A stretch of 64,000 nt of DNA, from NCBI GenBank assembly GCA_022749755.1, contig CM040447.1:15537087-15601086 (forward strand), given 5' to 3'. The stretch's first letter is position 1. Every line of letters starts with the position of its first letter. Position numbers and translations under genes: made by a program. Below are positions 47,467 to 59,022 of this stretch, piece after piece. The notes under the pieces were generated by a model, which ran no database searches, was not told the origin of the DNA, and saw only the letters and a program-made list of their open reading frames with translations. The stretch is from Azadirachta indica (Eukaryota > Streptophyta > Magnoliopsida > Sapindales > Meliaceae).

Positions 47467-48525
47467 TGTTGAAGAAAATAAAATTATATTGAATCTTTCT
47501 CAAATTATAAACTAAATATATAGGCATACCTTTATATAGGCTGAAATGATAAAGTAACATAAACTAGGAATCCTTATAAATTTATGAATCCTCATAAACT
47601 TAGAAACCTTAATAAATTAGGAAAAAACTAATAATAAATCTAATTTTAATTCTAATACATTCTCTCAAACTCAAGATGGTAGAGCAAGCTTGAGTTTGGA
47701 AGGTAATGCGATTGATAAGAAAATCCCAAAACATTGAAAAATAGGAGAAAATCACTTATGCCTTCAACAGGCAATCTTGTGCCTTCTAAGAAACGAGAAA
47801 TACTTGACTATATTTTTTTCTTTTTAGGCAAGAAATACTTGACTGTGCCTTCTTTTAGACGAGAAATACTAATTGTGCCTTTTTCTAAGCGAGAAATACT
47901 GACAGCACCTTTTTCTCTAGACAAAAAATATTTGACTATGCCTTGTACTTTTTCATAAGCAAAAAATACTAATTATGCATTTCCATAAGTGAGAAATGCC
48001 GTCTATGGGCAAGTAGTAATAGACAAACGAGCAACCATATCAAAAACTAGGGACCAATGAATAATAATCTGCTACAACACAGTAAACAGTGTCCATGAAT
48101 AGTCCTCTGACAATACCCATCAACAGTACCCTAACTGATTAGGGTTCCTAGACTTTTTCTTATTTTTTTCTTTTTTTTTTAAGGTTTCTAGAATTTTTCT
48201 TTTCTTTTGCTAGAAAACCTTAACATTCTAGAATTCTTTTTTGCTACAAAACATAATCTTACTCATTAACTACCTTATAGGGTAGCATATCATCGTTATC
48301 AAAATTTTTTGATACTACTCTCAAACCTAAGATTAAACCTGCTCTGATACCATGTTGAAGAAAATAAAATTATATTGAATCTCTCTTAAATTATAAACTA
48401 AGTATATAGACATATCTTTATATAGGCTAAAATAATAAAGCAATATAAATTAGGAATCCTTATAAATTTAGGAATCTTAATAAATTGGAAAAAGACTAAT
48501 AATAAATCTAATTTTAATTCTAACA
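47467..48525 (-). mobile_element. TRIM retrotransposon, TSD ATGAT
   Basis: Short LTRs lie at 47467-47659 and 48353-48525. Both start TGTTGAAGAAAATAAAATTA and end near TTTTAATTCTAA(TA)CA. The sequence just left of the right LTR reads, on the minus strand, TGGTATCAGAGC, the tRNA-Met primer site. A purine-rich GAGTTTGAGAGAA precedes the other LTR on that strand. Target-site duplications are identical (ATGAT at 47462-47466 and 48526-48530). The total of 1059 bp and absence of coding sequence are typical of TRIMs. Confidence 0.93.
47760..48000. repeat. Short tandem repeat inside the TRIM, period about 35-40 bp
   Basis: Six to seven copies of a unit like GTGCCTTTTTCTAAGCGAGAA plus ATACT. A 74-residue frame over it (REIL, KKYL repeats) is a by-product. 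Confidence 0.8.
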
Positions 48526-48830
48526 ATGATAAAATGTTTGAATTTATTTTTATCTGTATTAATTATATACGTGATTTAAAATATTTGATCTTGATGACAA
48601 AATATTTGAATTATTTTTATTTATATTAATTACATACACAGTTTAAAATATTTGATTTTGATGACAAAATATTTGAGTATGTATTTATTTTTGTTTGTAT
48701 TAATTGCTTATATGGTTTAAAATATTTGATCTTGATGATAAAGATTTGAGTATGTGTTTATTTTTATTTGTGTTAATTGCATACATTATTTAAAATATTT
48801 GATCTTGATGATAAAATATTTTGATGGAGT

Positions 48831-50520
48831 GTGTTTGACCCTTACTAATGGTAATATTATTGGTGTTCCCCCAAATTGTTGCGTTTTCTCCTCTAATTTG
48901 TGGGAAGATATAGCAGTACATATTCCTAAGTGTCTTGTTGTGCGTAGATTTTTAGGTGTAACGTAATTATCAATATAAATTCTAGTAAATGTGTTGTATG
49001 TATCTAAATTTTAATATAATATAAAAACAAAAAAGAGAGAGAGAGAAAGTAAAAGTAAAATTAAAAAAATTCAGTTGATAGAGAGAAGCAATATGTTAAA
49101 TAACAATAAAAAACAAATAGGCATAGTTTAAAGAAACTACGAATAATATTTTTAAGTTCAAACAAATATGTCATTTGAGTCCCTTATAAATATCATTAGG
49201 TTTAATAACAAATATCAATTGAGCTCGGATTTAAATATTAGATTTGGATGTCGCAAATGGGTCGTATCGAGCAGGCATAGCCTATGAAAAATAAGCTCAT
49301 GTGAGCTCTCAAGCTAGGCCAGTACCGCAAGCACAATTAAATGAATAAGCCTAGCTCAGCCCATAGCCTGGTTACTATGCATGACATGCAAACTCAACTC
49401 ATTAGAAAGTAGCTCAAGCACAGTTCATAAGCTCATATGGGCTCAACTGTATCTATGAACAGTAACAAATAAACTACTGTTTAAATAGTGACTAGTAACT
49501 AATTTTTCATTCTTCATTGGCTGAATCGTAGCCTGTAAGCTTTTTTCCTTGGCCCAATACGACACAATGGCTGTTCACGATACAACACTAGCCATGGGCT
49601 TTTTTCTTGACCCAGCTTGTGACCAGTGTCATGCGAGCCCAGTTCCATTGTTTTCTCACCTCTAATTAGGTTCAAAAGTAAATAGTTTTGGGGTCAAGTA
49701 TGAAATATCATTAGAGTCTGAAATTAAATATCAATTAACTCTATCATAAAATTTTACCCTATTCATAATAAATCTCATTTAAGTCTAAAGGCAAATATCA
49801 TTTGAATCCAATGTTTTATGTATCTTTATCTATTGATTATTTATGCTTTTTTGCATTAAATATTTATGTTTTATGGAAAAATTATCTAAAACTTTAGTAT
49901 TAGACCCTAATGACTTACTAAAATGATTTTTATATGATTAATAATTTTAATTATTTGCAATATAACCCAAAAAATTTATAATTTATTTATATATTTATTG
50001 TAAGCATATTTTGTGTGTTGAATTGAAGATGCTATGATTTTTAATTCATTACAATATGATTTTGAATTGTCTTTATAGTTTTTTGTTCTTTGTTTATAAT
50101 TGTATAATTATCTCCATCATTTTAAAATAAATATATCAATTACTAGCATGAATAAAGAAATAATAATAATAATAAAAAAAAAGATCATGGTTAAATATTT
50201 TTAGTTAAATTATGAGAATAATAAATATTATTCAAAATATTTGTATATGCTAAATATTTTTATTAAAGAAAATCTATGTTTTAAATAAATTAATAAAATA
50301 TAATATTTCAATTATGTTTCATATATGTTCTCTAATCTTTTTCTACATATCATAACTTAATGATATATTTAACTTATATCTAAGTGTTTTGAGTATATAT
50401 GTCATCTTCCAAATGTTTATATTTAATCAATTTATGTTGTTATTTTGCAAGCTTTTATTTGTTTATCGTTTTCAAGAGAAAAAGACTAACATATTATGTA
50501 TGATTCTATGAAATGATTAT
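48831..50520. other. Interior of the LARD-like element
   Basis: A/T-rich, with a GC-richer block at about 49250-49680 containing repeated CTCAAGC/CTCATATGGGCTC words. No coding sequence was recognised. Confidence 0.4.
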
Positions 50521-50529
50521 GGCCTAAAA

Positions 50530-50960
50530 AAAAGGCGCCAAAGAGGTACCAATACTAAGTCCAAAAGGACCAAATTATACCAACAAGCTGCCGACATCAT
50601 CTACTCAGAAGAGCCATATGCATTCATGTGATGCTACAAATTATTAAGTTCAAAAGGACTAAATCGTAACCACAAGATATCGACATCATTTACTTAGAAG
50701 AGCCACACATCTACGTGATGTTAAAAATTATTGACAAAGTCATGCACTTTTGCAGTGTCAAAATGCAAAGTCTAGAGGGACAAAAATAAATATACCTTTA
50801 TGGTACCAATATTTAGTCCAGAAGGATGAAAATAATATACCTTTGTGGTATTGACCTAAAATCCTAGAAGGACCAAACATTATACCTTCGTTATACTAAT
50901 TTAAAAAATCTAGAGGAACAAAAGTTTATATACTTGCATAGTACCGACATCTTGACTAAG
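50530..50960. repeat. Degenerate tandem repeat, longest unit about 105-110 bp
   Basis: TACCAA-AAGTCCAAAAGGACCAAA and GACATCATCTACTCAGAAGAG recur at about 50545-50640 and 50645-50745. Shorter AGAAGGACCAAA/TACCTTCGT units follow to about 50960. Confidence 0.7.
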
Positions 50961-51889
50961 AGAAAAAACTAAAACAAGAACATAAAATGACGTCAAATCA
51001 AAAACAAAATCAATCTTCATTAAAAATATCCAATAGAAACACTGAAACAATTAATAATAATTGAAAAGGAAGGCAGAAAACGAAAAATCGAAAGACAAAA
51101 GGGTTTTAGTACTTGAATTGATTTAGATGAAAAAAAATGAGGAAAGCATAAATCAAAACTTTCTAGCAAAAAAAAAGTTTTTCTTTTGCGCTCTAAGTAG
51201 AGGAAAACAAAGAAAACAATAAACAAAGTCATGGACAAACTATTAAAAATTCAACATGTACTTACGACATCTTGCTAATTAGGGCCTCATTAATTGAGAC
51301 CTTCGTCTTTCATTCCTTGGGTAACAAAACATCAGCTACTCCATTGGAGATTCTCATATATTTAGCTTTCATATAAAATAAAGTAAGGGATTCTAGAGAA
51401 TTCGATAAAAAAATATTGGGTTTCCAAACTCTTCATTAGTTTTAAATAGTAACTATATTACTTTTAAAACTATAAAACTTACTATTGGACTATTTTTCTA
51501 ACAGTCAAAATTAAGTTAATTTTTCATCTACATGTTAGCCCGGTACTACATCCATATTAAAACAGACAAACCTAAAAAATAAAGGGTAAAGTTTTAAATT
51601 TATAAAATTTTTAATTCAATATTTCTTATTAAAAGTATGCTCAATGTAGAGTCTTTTTTAAGAAGTCTTGTTTCATCAGGATAGTAGGTAAAATAAAATC
51701 CTTAATTATTTATAATTAGAATTCAACTAAAATTAATATTTTAGAAAATGTAAGGAAATAAGAAGTATATATATATTTAAAAAAAAAGACAAGAAAATGG
51801 TCTTTTTTCCCATATACAAACAAATTTATTAGTTGATATCATATAACAAAATCTAGTATCAACAACAATAACACAGGATTAACAAAGAC

Positions 51890-53390
51890 AGATCTTCCAA
51901 AGATTTTATTTCTTTTTTTATATTTTATTTTTCTCATTTATTAGACAAAATATTTTCGAGAAAGTTTCTAAGAAATGTAACATTCCAAAATTCATTTAAT
52001 ATATTTTTTTGTAACTTTATTTTTATTAATTCTATTAAGGATTAGAGCTACAATCATGTTAATTTATTTCAAATTAATGCTTATATAAAAATTCAAATAA
52101 TTAAAGATGCATAATCACATTATTTTTCTTATTTTTATATGTATCAACCAAATTTGATGTTCTGTTCTAACAAAGTACTTGTAAGTTGTAGTAAATTAGT
52201 GATTATTGTTAATTTTTTTTAATTTCCAATCTATTATTTTTATGAAATAAATGAAATTTTATTTTCATTATACTATCGGAAAAAAAAAAAAAGGCTAATC
52301 GTTGCCCTTAAATTATCCCCTTTTCTTGCCACATGTCACGTGGTTCTCAATTTTCGTTGTTGACTACGTAGTTGTTGCTCATCCATAATTATCCGATTTT
52401 CTTGCAACTCCACTTCCTATGTCATCATATCGGCTTTCAAGATCACAATCTCTGTTGAATACGTTCATCAATTCTGGGCGAAGATTTCCGTAATTATGTA
52501 AGAATCTGGCTTTACTTAATGTTCATAAAGAAATCATGATGAATTTTGGATGTGTCTAGATCTAATTTTCTACAAATGATATAAATGTATGTGTAAAATA
52601 ATATTGTGTACATATGTTTGAAATATAATTGAAGAGTTAAATTTTTTAAAATATAATTGTTATGAGATAATTGTTAAATATTAGCTCTCAAGTAAAAATA
52701 TCATCCATTTTATCGATTATATTTTTGACAACATCTCGGATATTCCTAAATCCATGAAAAAGCATCTGTAGGAAATTACTGTATATTGATTTTTGTTATT
52801 GCTATGAAATTATTGTTTATTGTTAATTTGTTGTTGTTTTGGACTTTCGTCTATGTCATCTCTTCATGGAAATATAAAATATTGGAACACATCTAATGTG
52901 GATGAAGTCGAAATTGAAGATCATTTCATTTCATAATTTAGTTAGCTGCATGTGCAAAATGTGAAATTTTAGAAAACCATAAACACTTTGTTTTAATTCA
53001 AGAACCGTGTGAAAAGAAAATCCTTTCACTGTTTATTCTTCCCCCGACAAAATTCCTGTATTAATAGAGACTCAAAATCTTTTATAAATATTTACATGAA
53101 TGATATTTTTTGATTTTATACACGTAGTTGATATTTGATATGATACAAGTTCTCTGTCTGCTATTGTCTACCGAATGCATCTTATTTCTCGTTCCAACCA
53201 ATTTTACTGAATTCTTTTTTCACGTACTTGTACGTATGTTACTGTTTTTGTTCATATTTTTTGACACAATCCCTGTCAATCAATGAAAATCATTAGTGAT
53301 AATGATAACAAACTGAAATGGGTGTTTTACAAAATTTTCTAAATACTTATAACAGGAAATTAAAAGGTATCGATTTCATTTAGAATCTAG
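51890..53390. other. Upstream region of F-box gene 2
   Basis: A/T-rich with a poly(A) run near 52280. A CACGTGG G-box lies at about 52337 (context TGTCACGTGGTT), over 1 kb from the start codon. No closer promoter element could be assigned with confidence. Confidence 0.4.
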
Positions 53391-54560
53391 ATGGAGCAAG
53401 TGATAATGTTGACAAGCAATGGAGCTTTGCCTGATGATCTTGCGGTTGAAACTCTATTAAGATTGCCCGTGAAATCACTATTGCGATTTAGGTGTGTTTG
53501 CAAATCTTGGTATGATTTAGTCAAAAGCTCTAATTTCATTTATAAGCATCTCAAAAAAGATGACAACATCCGTATCATGATTCGTTGTACATATTATGAT
53601 GATACAGATGAATATGACGAACTAAAAAGTTATTTCTCGTTGGTTCCTGATAAAACATTGACAGATTTATCGTTCAAAGATCTAGATCCTAAAGTAGCTG
53701 GCATCCGTATTGGTCCTTATGATGGCATATTTTGTTTATTCAATAATCCTAGACGAATAACTCTATGGAACGTTACAACTAATGAATACAGAGTTCTCCC
53801 AAAATGCAGAGCTCATCTTCCGTGCTATACAACGGTTCACTATTCTAATTTTGGATTCGGATTGGATCCCACGGCTGATGATTACAAGTTGGTTATAATA
53901 CTTACTTTGTGGCATGAGACAAGACGTGAGTTCCATGATTTCTCACATGTTACTGTGTATACATTTAGAACTAACTCTTGGAGAGATTTAAAAGGCTTTG
54001 AAATGCGACACGATTACATGTATGATAGGCTAGATAACATATACTTAAACGGATTTTGTTATTGGTTGGTATTGCGAACTGATTATCACAAAGCAATCCT
54101 TTCATTTGACATGAGTAGGGAGGTGTTTGAAGAGATACAAGGACCAAATCTTCCTGAAAGAGCAGATACTTTTGAGTCGTCACTAATATCTTGGACACTC
54201 GGAACATACGAGGACTCACTTGGTTTACTTTACTCAGATAAGTATGCACATTCTTTTGATTTATGGACGATGAAAGGGAGGTCTTGGATCAAATACCGGA
54301 CTTTTGGACCTTTTGTTGAAACCTATCAACCAATTGGATATTGGAGAAAAGGTGAATTCTTTTTACAATCTAGTAACAAACAACTAATCTTATATAATTC
54401 TGGAACACAAGAAATGAGGGATCTCGGAGTTACAGGTTTATGGTTTTCAGTTCATATACTAAAGGAGAGTCTAATTCCAATCAAAGCAGAGGATATTTCA
54501 GTGGATATTTTTGATATTCCTTGGCATATCTTGGGTATAACAGATTCGAATTTGAGTTGA
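53391..54560 (+). CDS. F-box protein with FBA domain, SLF-like (F-box gene 2)
   Basis: A 389-residue intronless frame. The F-box is at residues 12-54 (ALPDDL.VETLLRLPVKSLLRF, CKSW at 37-40), the SKP1-binding part of an SCF ubiquitin ligase. The FBA region shows GFGLDPTADDYKLVII near residue 160, VTVYTFRTNSWRDL, GPFVETYQPIGYWRKGEFF and the C-terminal RDLGVTGLWFSVHILKESLIPIK block. This layout is characteristic of S-locus F-box and SLF-like proteins, whose FBA domain selects the target (for true SLFs, non-self S-RNases in the pollen tube). The initiator at 53391 gives the full domain; an in-frame Met at codon 6 is an alternative. An AATAAA lies at 54929-54934. No disruption is visible. Whether it is a true SLF cannot be decided from this window. 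Confidence 0.92.
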   Translation: MEQVIMLTSNGALPDDLAVETLLRLPVKSLLRFRCVCKSWYDLVKSSNFIYKHLKKDDNIRIMIRCTYYDDTDEYDELKSYFSLVPDKTLTDLSFKDLDPKVAGIRIGPYDGIFCLFNNPRRITLWNVTTNEYRVLPKCRAHLPCYTTVHYSNFGFGLDPTADDYKLVIILTLWHETRREFHDFSHVTVYTFRTNSWRDLKGFEMRHDYMYDRLDNIYLNGFCYWLVLRTDYHKAILSFDMSREVFEEIQGPNLPERADTFESSLISWTLGTYEDSLGLLYSDKYAHSFDLWTMKGRSWIKYRTFGPFVETYQPIGYWRKGEFFLQSSNKQLILYNSGTQEMRDLGVTGLWFSVHILKESLIPIKAEDISVDIFDIPWHILGITDSNLS

Positions 54561-54928
54561 AAACGTATATTTAGAAATGTAAGAAGTATATTTATTTTGT
54601 AGATGAATCATCTTAATATCTATTACTGTTTTCCAAGTGGAGTAGTAGTGAGTTATAGTGAATGCAGCTTAATTAAATCTATGTGTAGTATATTGATGGA
54701 GCAGCATATGAATCACAAAGCAGAAAATTCAGATGTCGAATTGCAGAGTGAGAAATTCTTTGATCTTGCATTTCCTTAGGCAAGGCCTTGGATTTTCCTT
54801 ATCATAACTGAAAGAAGATTTGTGTTAAATAATTCTTAATTTACTGTAACAAAATATATCCGTTTGTATCTTTCGGTTTGTGGTTCCGCTTTAAGTCTCA
54901 TATGTAATCTGTTGTCTTCGTTTATGTT

Positions 54929-54934
54929 AATAAA
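54929..54934 (+). terminator. Poly(A) signal candidate for F-box gene 2
   Basis: AATAAA about 370 bp after the stop codon, in a T-rich context with TTGTTGCAGTTGTTTG following. Confidence 0.4.
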
Positions 54935-55069
54935 ATATATCATTTAGTGTTTTTTGTTGCAGTTGTTTGATTGATGATTATAATCGTTTTTGCATATATT
55001 CTTAGTATTATTACAGCATAATTAAAAGTATTTTTATTATAGCTTATTTAGAAATTTTGCACCCATATT

Positions 55070-55500
55070 AGAATTGAGAGGGTTTACTCTCATAAATTAA
55101 GTCCGGAGTATATATTACAATAGCATGATTCAAAATTTTTGGATATATGCTAAAAGGTATACTCCTAAAATGAGTTCGAAATATTATAATAACCTTGCTA
55201 GCCTACATCAATTTTATTTACAAGACGTATGCCACATAATATATTAAGTGGTTGTATACATAATTAGTTGTATTTATGCACAACGCAATCAACTATACTT
55301 ATTTGAACGCTTATATTTATTTTTTTTACTCCTATGAACGATTATATTTAACTAAAAATTAAAAAAAAAAAAGAACTATCAGGAGTTTACATATGGTGAA
55401 GAAATTAAAAATGTAGGTAAAACAACATTGCTAAAAGAGAAGAAATGCAAATTTTAATTCTATTTGGAATTTCAAATTAATGATTTCATACCCTTTTATA
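55070..55500 (-). repeat. Duplicated promoter/first-exon-like segment, copy 2
   Basis: Counterpart of 16076-16510 in the same orientation, with TATA-like ATTATAAAAGG on the minus strand (about 55495) and the CATTTCTTCTC and TTCACCATAT words. It lies about 0.5 kb beyond the stop of F-box gene 2, in convergent orientation to it. Confidence 0.5.
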
Positions 55501-56609
55501 ATAACCCTGTTTCTTTTAGGCATTAATTGAACTAGTAATTTCAACCAAAATAGTGATGTAAATCCATTCTTATAAAATTACATTTGGACCAAACTAGTGG
55601 TTTGGTAAAATATCCCAATACCCCTTATAGTAAATAATTGTTTGGAAAAATACTGGAGCCTAGCACATGTGGCATTGGAAAAGAATGCATTCACATGGTT
55701 GGAAAAATCTTCACTCGTGATCAAGTTTTGACACATTGATTGAGGTGGAGGATCTTAAATCAAGGGATACACTAATGCCTCATGAGGGTTCATGGTTGGG
55801 CAGAAAATGCAGCCCAGATTGGGTGATAAAATACAACCCGACTAGAGATGATGGAGATAATGGGAACTAACCACAAGCTTTATCTAATAACCACCCACCA
55901 TCCCACCTTCAGTAATGGATGGTTATAGCCGAAAATAACTTTTGAATGGTTGGTTCCTAAAATTATAAAATCTTACTAGTTTGAGAAACAAGGAACGCAC
56001 ATTCTTCTAAGGCAAAACTTTGCCAAATTTGCAAGTTAATGGAACTGGGAGCTTTCAGTCACCCTTTGGCATTGGAAGGATTAAGAAGAGGGTTGCGAAT
56101 GGACAAAGCATGGTTTGTGATCTACAAACACGATAGAATAGCATTCGAACAAGCTTGTAAGGAACTGTTTAATGAGATCTAGCTTGAAGATCAGGTGCTC
56201 CTTTGGCAAAAGGAGGACAAGATAAGTGGATCTCAGGACAAGTCAAACATCCTTCGGATAGGTGAAAGAAATAAAGAAAATTTTCGCATATAGCAGGTCA
56301 GGAAAAATAAGAGTAGGATTTTCAAAGATCTCAATCTGAAATATGGGGAGAGAAAGCATTAGAAAAAGACAAGCTCCTACTACTGTTAAAGGAAGCAGCA
56401 AAAAGAGTAGCTCAAGTGCAGGATAAGCGAAGATTCACACCGCTTAATTCGTCTAGTCGATTCTATGAGGATATCAAGAATTTGGGATTACCAGCGTTGG
56501 ATCCTTGCCTATTGAGGGTAGACCCAGACTAAAGGCGCAGGGATAAAGTTTGTGCATTCCATCAATACTATGCGCATAAGACCAATAATTGCTTGCCCAC
56601 TACAAGAAA

Positions 56610-57065
56610 ATAAGTTTTTAGCGACAACAATTTCAAAGTTTTTGCTAAAACATGAAAAAAAAAATTAATAAATAACTATAACCTTTAGTGAAAACATTGT
56701 TGTCACTGAAAATGGATTATTAGCGATGATAGAGAGTCGTCACTCATAGTATTGGTGCCATTTGGGGTTGAAAAATCAGCGACAAAATAATTGCTAATAC
56801 TATCTTTAGCAATGTTGTTTTTTGTCGTCGTAGATAATGTTTTTAGCGATGCCATGGTGTCGTTGCTAAAGAGCTTTTTGGTAACAAATATTTTGTCATT
56901 GCAATAAACACCTTTAGTGGCCCCAATTTATCGTCACCAAAGGTACTTTTAGTGACAAAAGTATATGTCGTCGCTAAAAACATGTTAGGTTGTCTCCAGC
57001 ATATGTTTCTAGGTACCACATATATCTTCGTCGCTAAAAGCCTTTTCTGCGGCGGCATTCTATCA
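56610..57065. repeat. CACTA left subterminal repeats
   Basis: A dense array of short GTCGCTAAA/TTTAGCGAC words in both orientations, the usual transposase-binding region of CACTA elements. The matching right array is at about 61680-62155. Confidence 0.85.
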
Positions 57066-57990
57066 TCACTGAAAGCAGTATTCTGATAAAATAAAAATAA
57101 TTATCATATTAATTTATTTATAACAAACAAGTCCATAAAATGGGTTGTAATTTATTAAATATAGGGATTTAAGTATTATAAGTTTGTGACTTTTAATAAA
57201 ATATGATATTTTGTAAACGTATAAGGATCCTAAAGTTAATAAACTATGTATATATGTCATAACCCTAAACCTAACTTGTCCTCTTTTTCGGATTTTCAAC
57301 CGTCGCCCGCATCGTCTTTTTCCGTCCAAACTCTAAACACTCTCCTACGCCGTCACTACTTCTTCTTCTTGTGACAAGCACTCTTACATGTCGATTTTTA
57401 GTTTCGCCGCCGCTGCCTACACTATCTCCGTTCACCGTTTCCTCTCTTGCTCATGTCTTACCTCTTCTTCTTCTCCTTCTTATGCCAAATTGTTGAGGAT
57501 TAAAAGGATTAAAAGGTATTAGGATTATTGAAACATTATATTTAATTATATGAAATAGATAAGTTAAATGTTGTGATTGGGATTTGATTGATGATGGTAG
57601 TAGGTTTAGGAAGATCAACTTCGTTTGACAACTTGGAGTTTCGAAGCTATTGATGTCAAAATTAAGAATTCCTTGGCAAAATTTTTCATAAAATCATTTC
57701 TAAATTTGACAAATGAATTGTTTATTGTAGAATTAAATCAATTCATTCTAATTTCTTTTTTCTTTTTATCTTATTCTTGTCCATTGGGCACACAATATTA
57801 CTATTCCAGATATGATAAATTGAATGATACCTTGAGTCTGATGAATTAGTTGGCTATCAAATTAATAAGCAACTACAAATAGATAGAGTAATATTTTATA
57901 ATCTATTAAAACGGGGTGTTTTTGTTCACTTAGACTGTCTGATTCCATAACTTATTGCATAAAATAGATTACTTCGTTTTTATTTTTCAT
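57066..57990. other. CACTA interior, unassigned
   Basis: Includes a C/T-rich, GC-richer stretch at about 57270-57480 (CTTCTTCTTC and GCCGCCGCTGCC words) resembling a plant 5' UTR or N-terminal coding region. It could be captured host DNA, possibly from the 5' part of the ATG8 gene, but no protein match was recognised. Confidence 0.4.
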
Positions 57991-57998
57991 TTTTATAG

Positions 57999-59022
57999 GT
58001 AATTCCTAAAGATATTCAAAAACTGACCTTCCTGATATGGAAAAGAAAAAGTATGTTGTCATCTCTGGCTTTATTTTCCAAAACATTTACAACATAATAT
58101 ATGCTTTGTGGGTGACATATAATTCTCGTATTTAAGTTTTTGTTTAACATTATTTCCTTATATTTCTAGTCTCCTAAGACTTGTTAATGGGAATATCCCT
58201 GCCTAGTGAAAATGTAACTACTAATGGTCTATCAGTTTTTTTTGTATTCTTTAATTAGTTTATGTAGTTGACTTTTTATGTTCAGCTTTAAAAGAATTGT
58301 TCTTTGATATGTCTAGTTAAATCAAGACAAAAAGACACTGTATTGTACTCTTAATGTGTTGTTCATTTTTGTTATTAATGTTGTGACAATGATCTATAGG
58401 CCAGTCATTCTGATCAATCATATTGGTGTATGAACCTAAAACTTAGATACGTTGTGTTTTCTGAGGAGTAGATACTATATTATTATTTTGGTGTCACAAG
58501 TCATGAACAATATTGTTGAGCTGTTTGAGATTTACAAGTTTCTTTAAAATTTTTGATTGCATCCTCTATTAGAGACATAGTCATGGGTTCTACAACTGTA
58601 ATAGAATGAAAAAAAGACATACTAATCAAGTTTATGGATCTCTCTTTTCTTACCTCTTTCACATTTATAAGGGTAACTTTAACTTGGTTAAGTATTTCTA
58701 TAAATTCATTTTGTTTGGTACTTTGCAACAGATTTCTGGTTCCTCAAGACATGTCTGTTGGGCAATTCATTCACATTTTAAGCAGCAGGCTTCACCTCGC
58801 CCTTGGAAAAGCTCCCTTTTTATTTGTGAAAAATACTTTACCCCAAACAGGTGATGTTTTGACAAAAGTTATCCGTATATTGTATGAAGTTTGCATAAGA
58901 TGATTCAAATCTATGTTAATTGGCTGCAACTACTCTAATGGACTCAGTTTATGAATCCTTCAAGGATGAAGATGGATTCCTGTATATGTGCTACAGAAGT
59001 GAGAAACTTTTGGTTATGCTAG
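57999..59022 (+). pseudogene. ATG8 (ATG8h/i-type) gene fragment with introns, inside CACTA
   Basis: Three exons are recognisable. Exon A (57999-58050) is preceded by an AG and followed by GTATG, and encodes a YSKTDLPDMEKKK segment. Exon B (58732-58851) has a CAG acceptor and GTGATG donor, and encodes FLVPQDMSVGQFIHILSSRL, HLALGKAPFLFVKNTLPQT. Exon C (about 58930-59022) encodes LMDSVYESFKDEDGFLYMCY and SEK. Exon A joined to B keeps phase exactly. ATG8 is the ubiquitin-like protein conjugated to phosphatidylethanolamine on autophagosome membranes. It is dead: the 5' exons are missing, exon A has a frameshift near its start, the acceptor before exon C is CAA, and one base is lost just before the Phe-Gly processing site. 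Confidence 0.85.

Larger units (their letters stand above)
47405..48830. repeat. A/T-rich tandem array, period about 64-75 bp, split by a TRIM
   Basis: Units contain TTTAAAATATTTGATCTTGATGA and GTATTAATTACATA words. One unit lies before the TRIM (47405-47466) and about four after it (48531-48830). Phase continuity across the insertion shows that the array predates it. Confidence 0.8.
46947..51864 (+). mobile_element. Non-coding LTR element (LARD-like), 4.9 kb
   Basis: A direct repeat of about 370-380 bp occurs at 46947-47317 and 51483-51864. Shared words are TTAATTTTTCATCTA, GAAATAAGAAGTATATATA and AATCTAGTATCAACAAC. The left repeat is followed at once by TGGCACCATTTGTGAGAA, a degenerate tRNA-primer site of the TGGCGCCGTCTGTGGGAA type, so the element reads on the plus strand. 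The interior has tandem repeats but no gag or pol. Flanks ACGGT and ACAAT differ by two transitions. The second LTR has TA instead of TG at its start. No clear purine tract was seen before it. Confidence 0.65.

Noticed and set aside
47734..47958. 74-residue ORF with repeated REIL/KKYL
   Set aside because: Direct product of the 35-40 bp tandem repeat in the TRIM interior.
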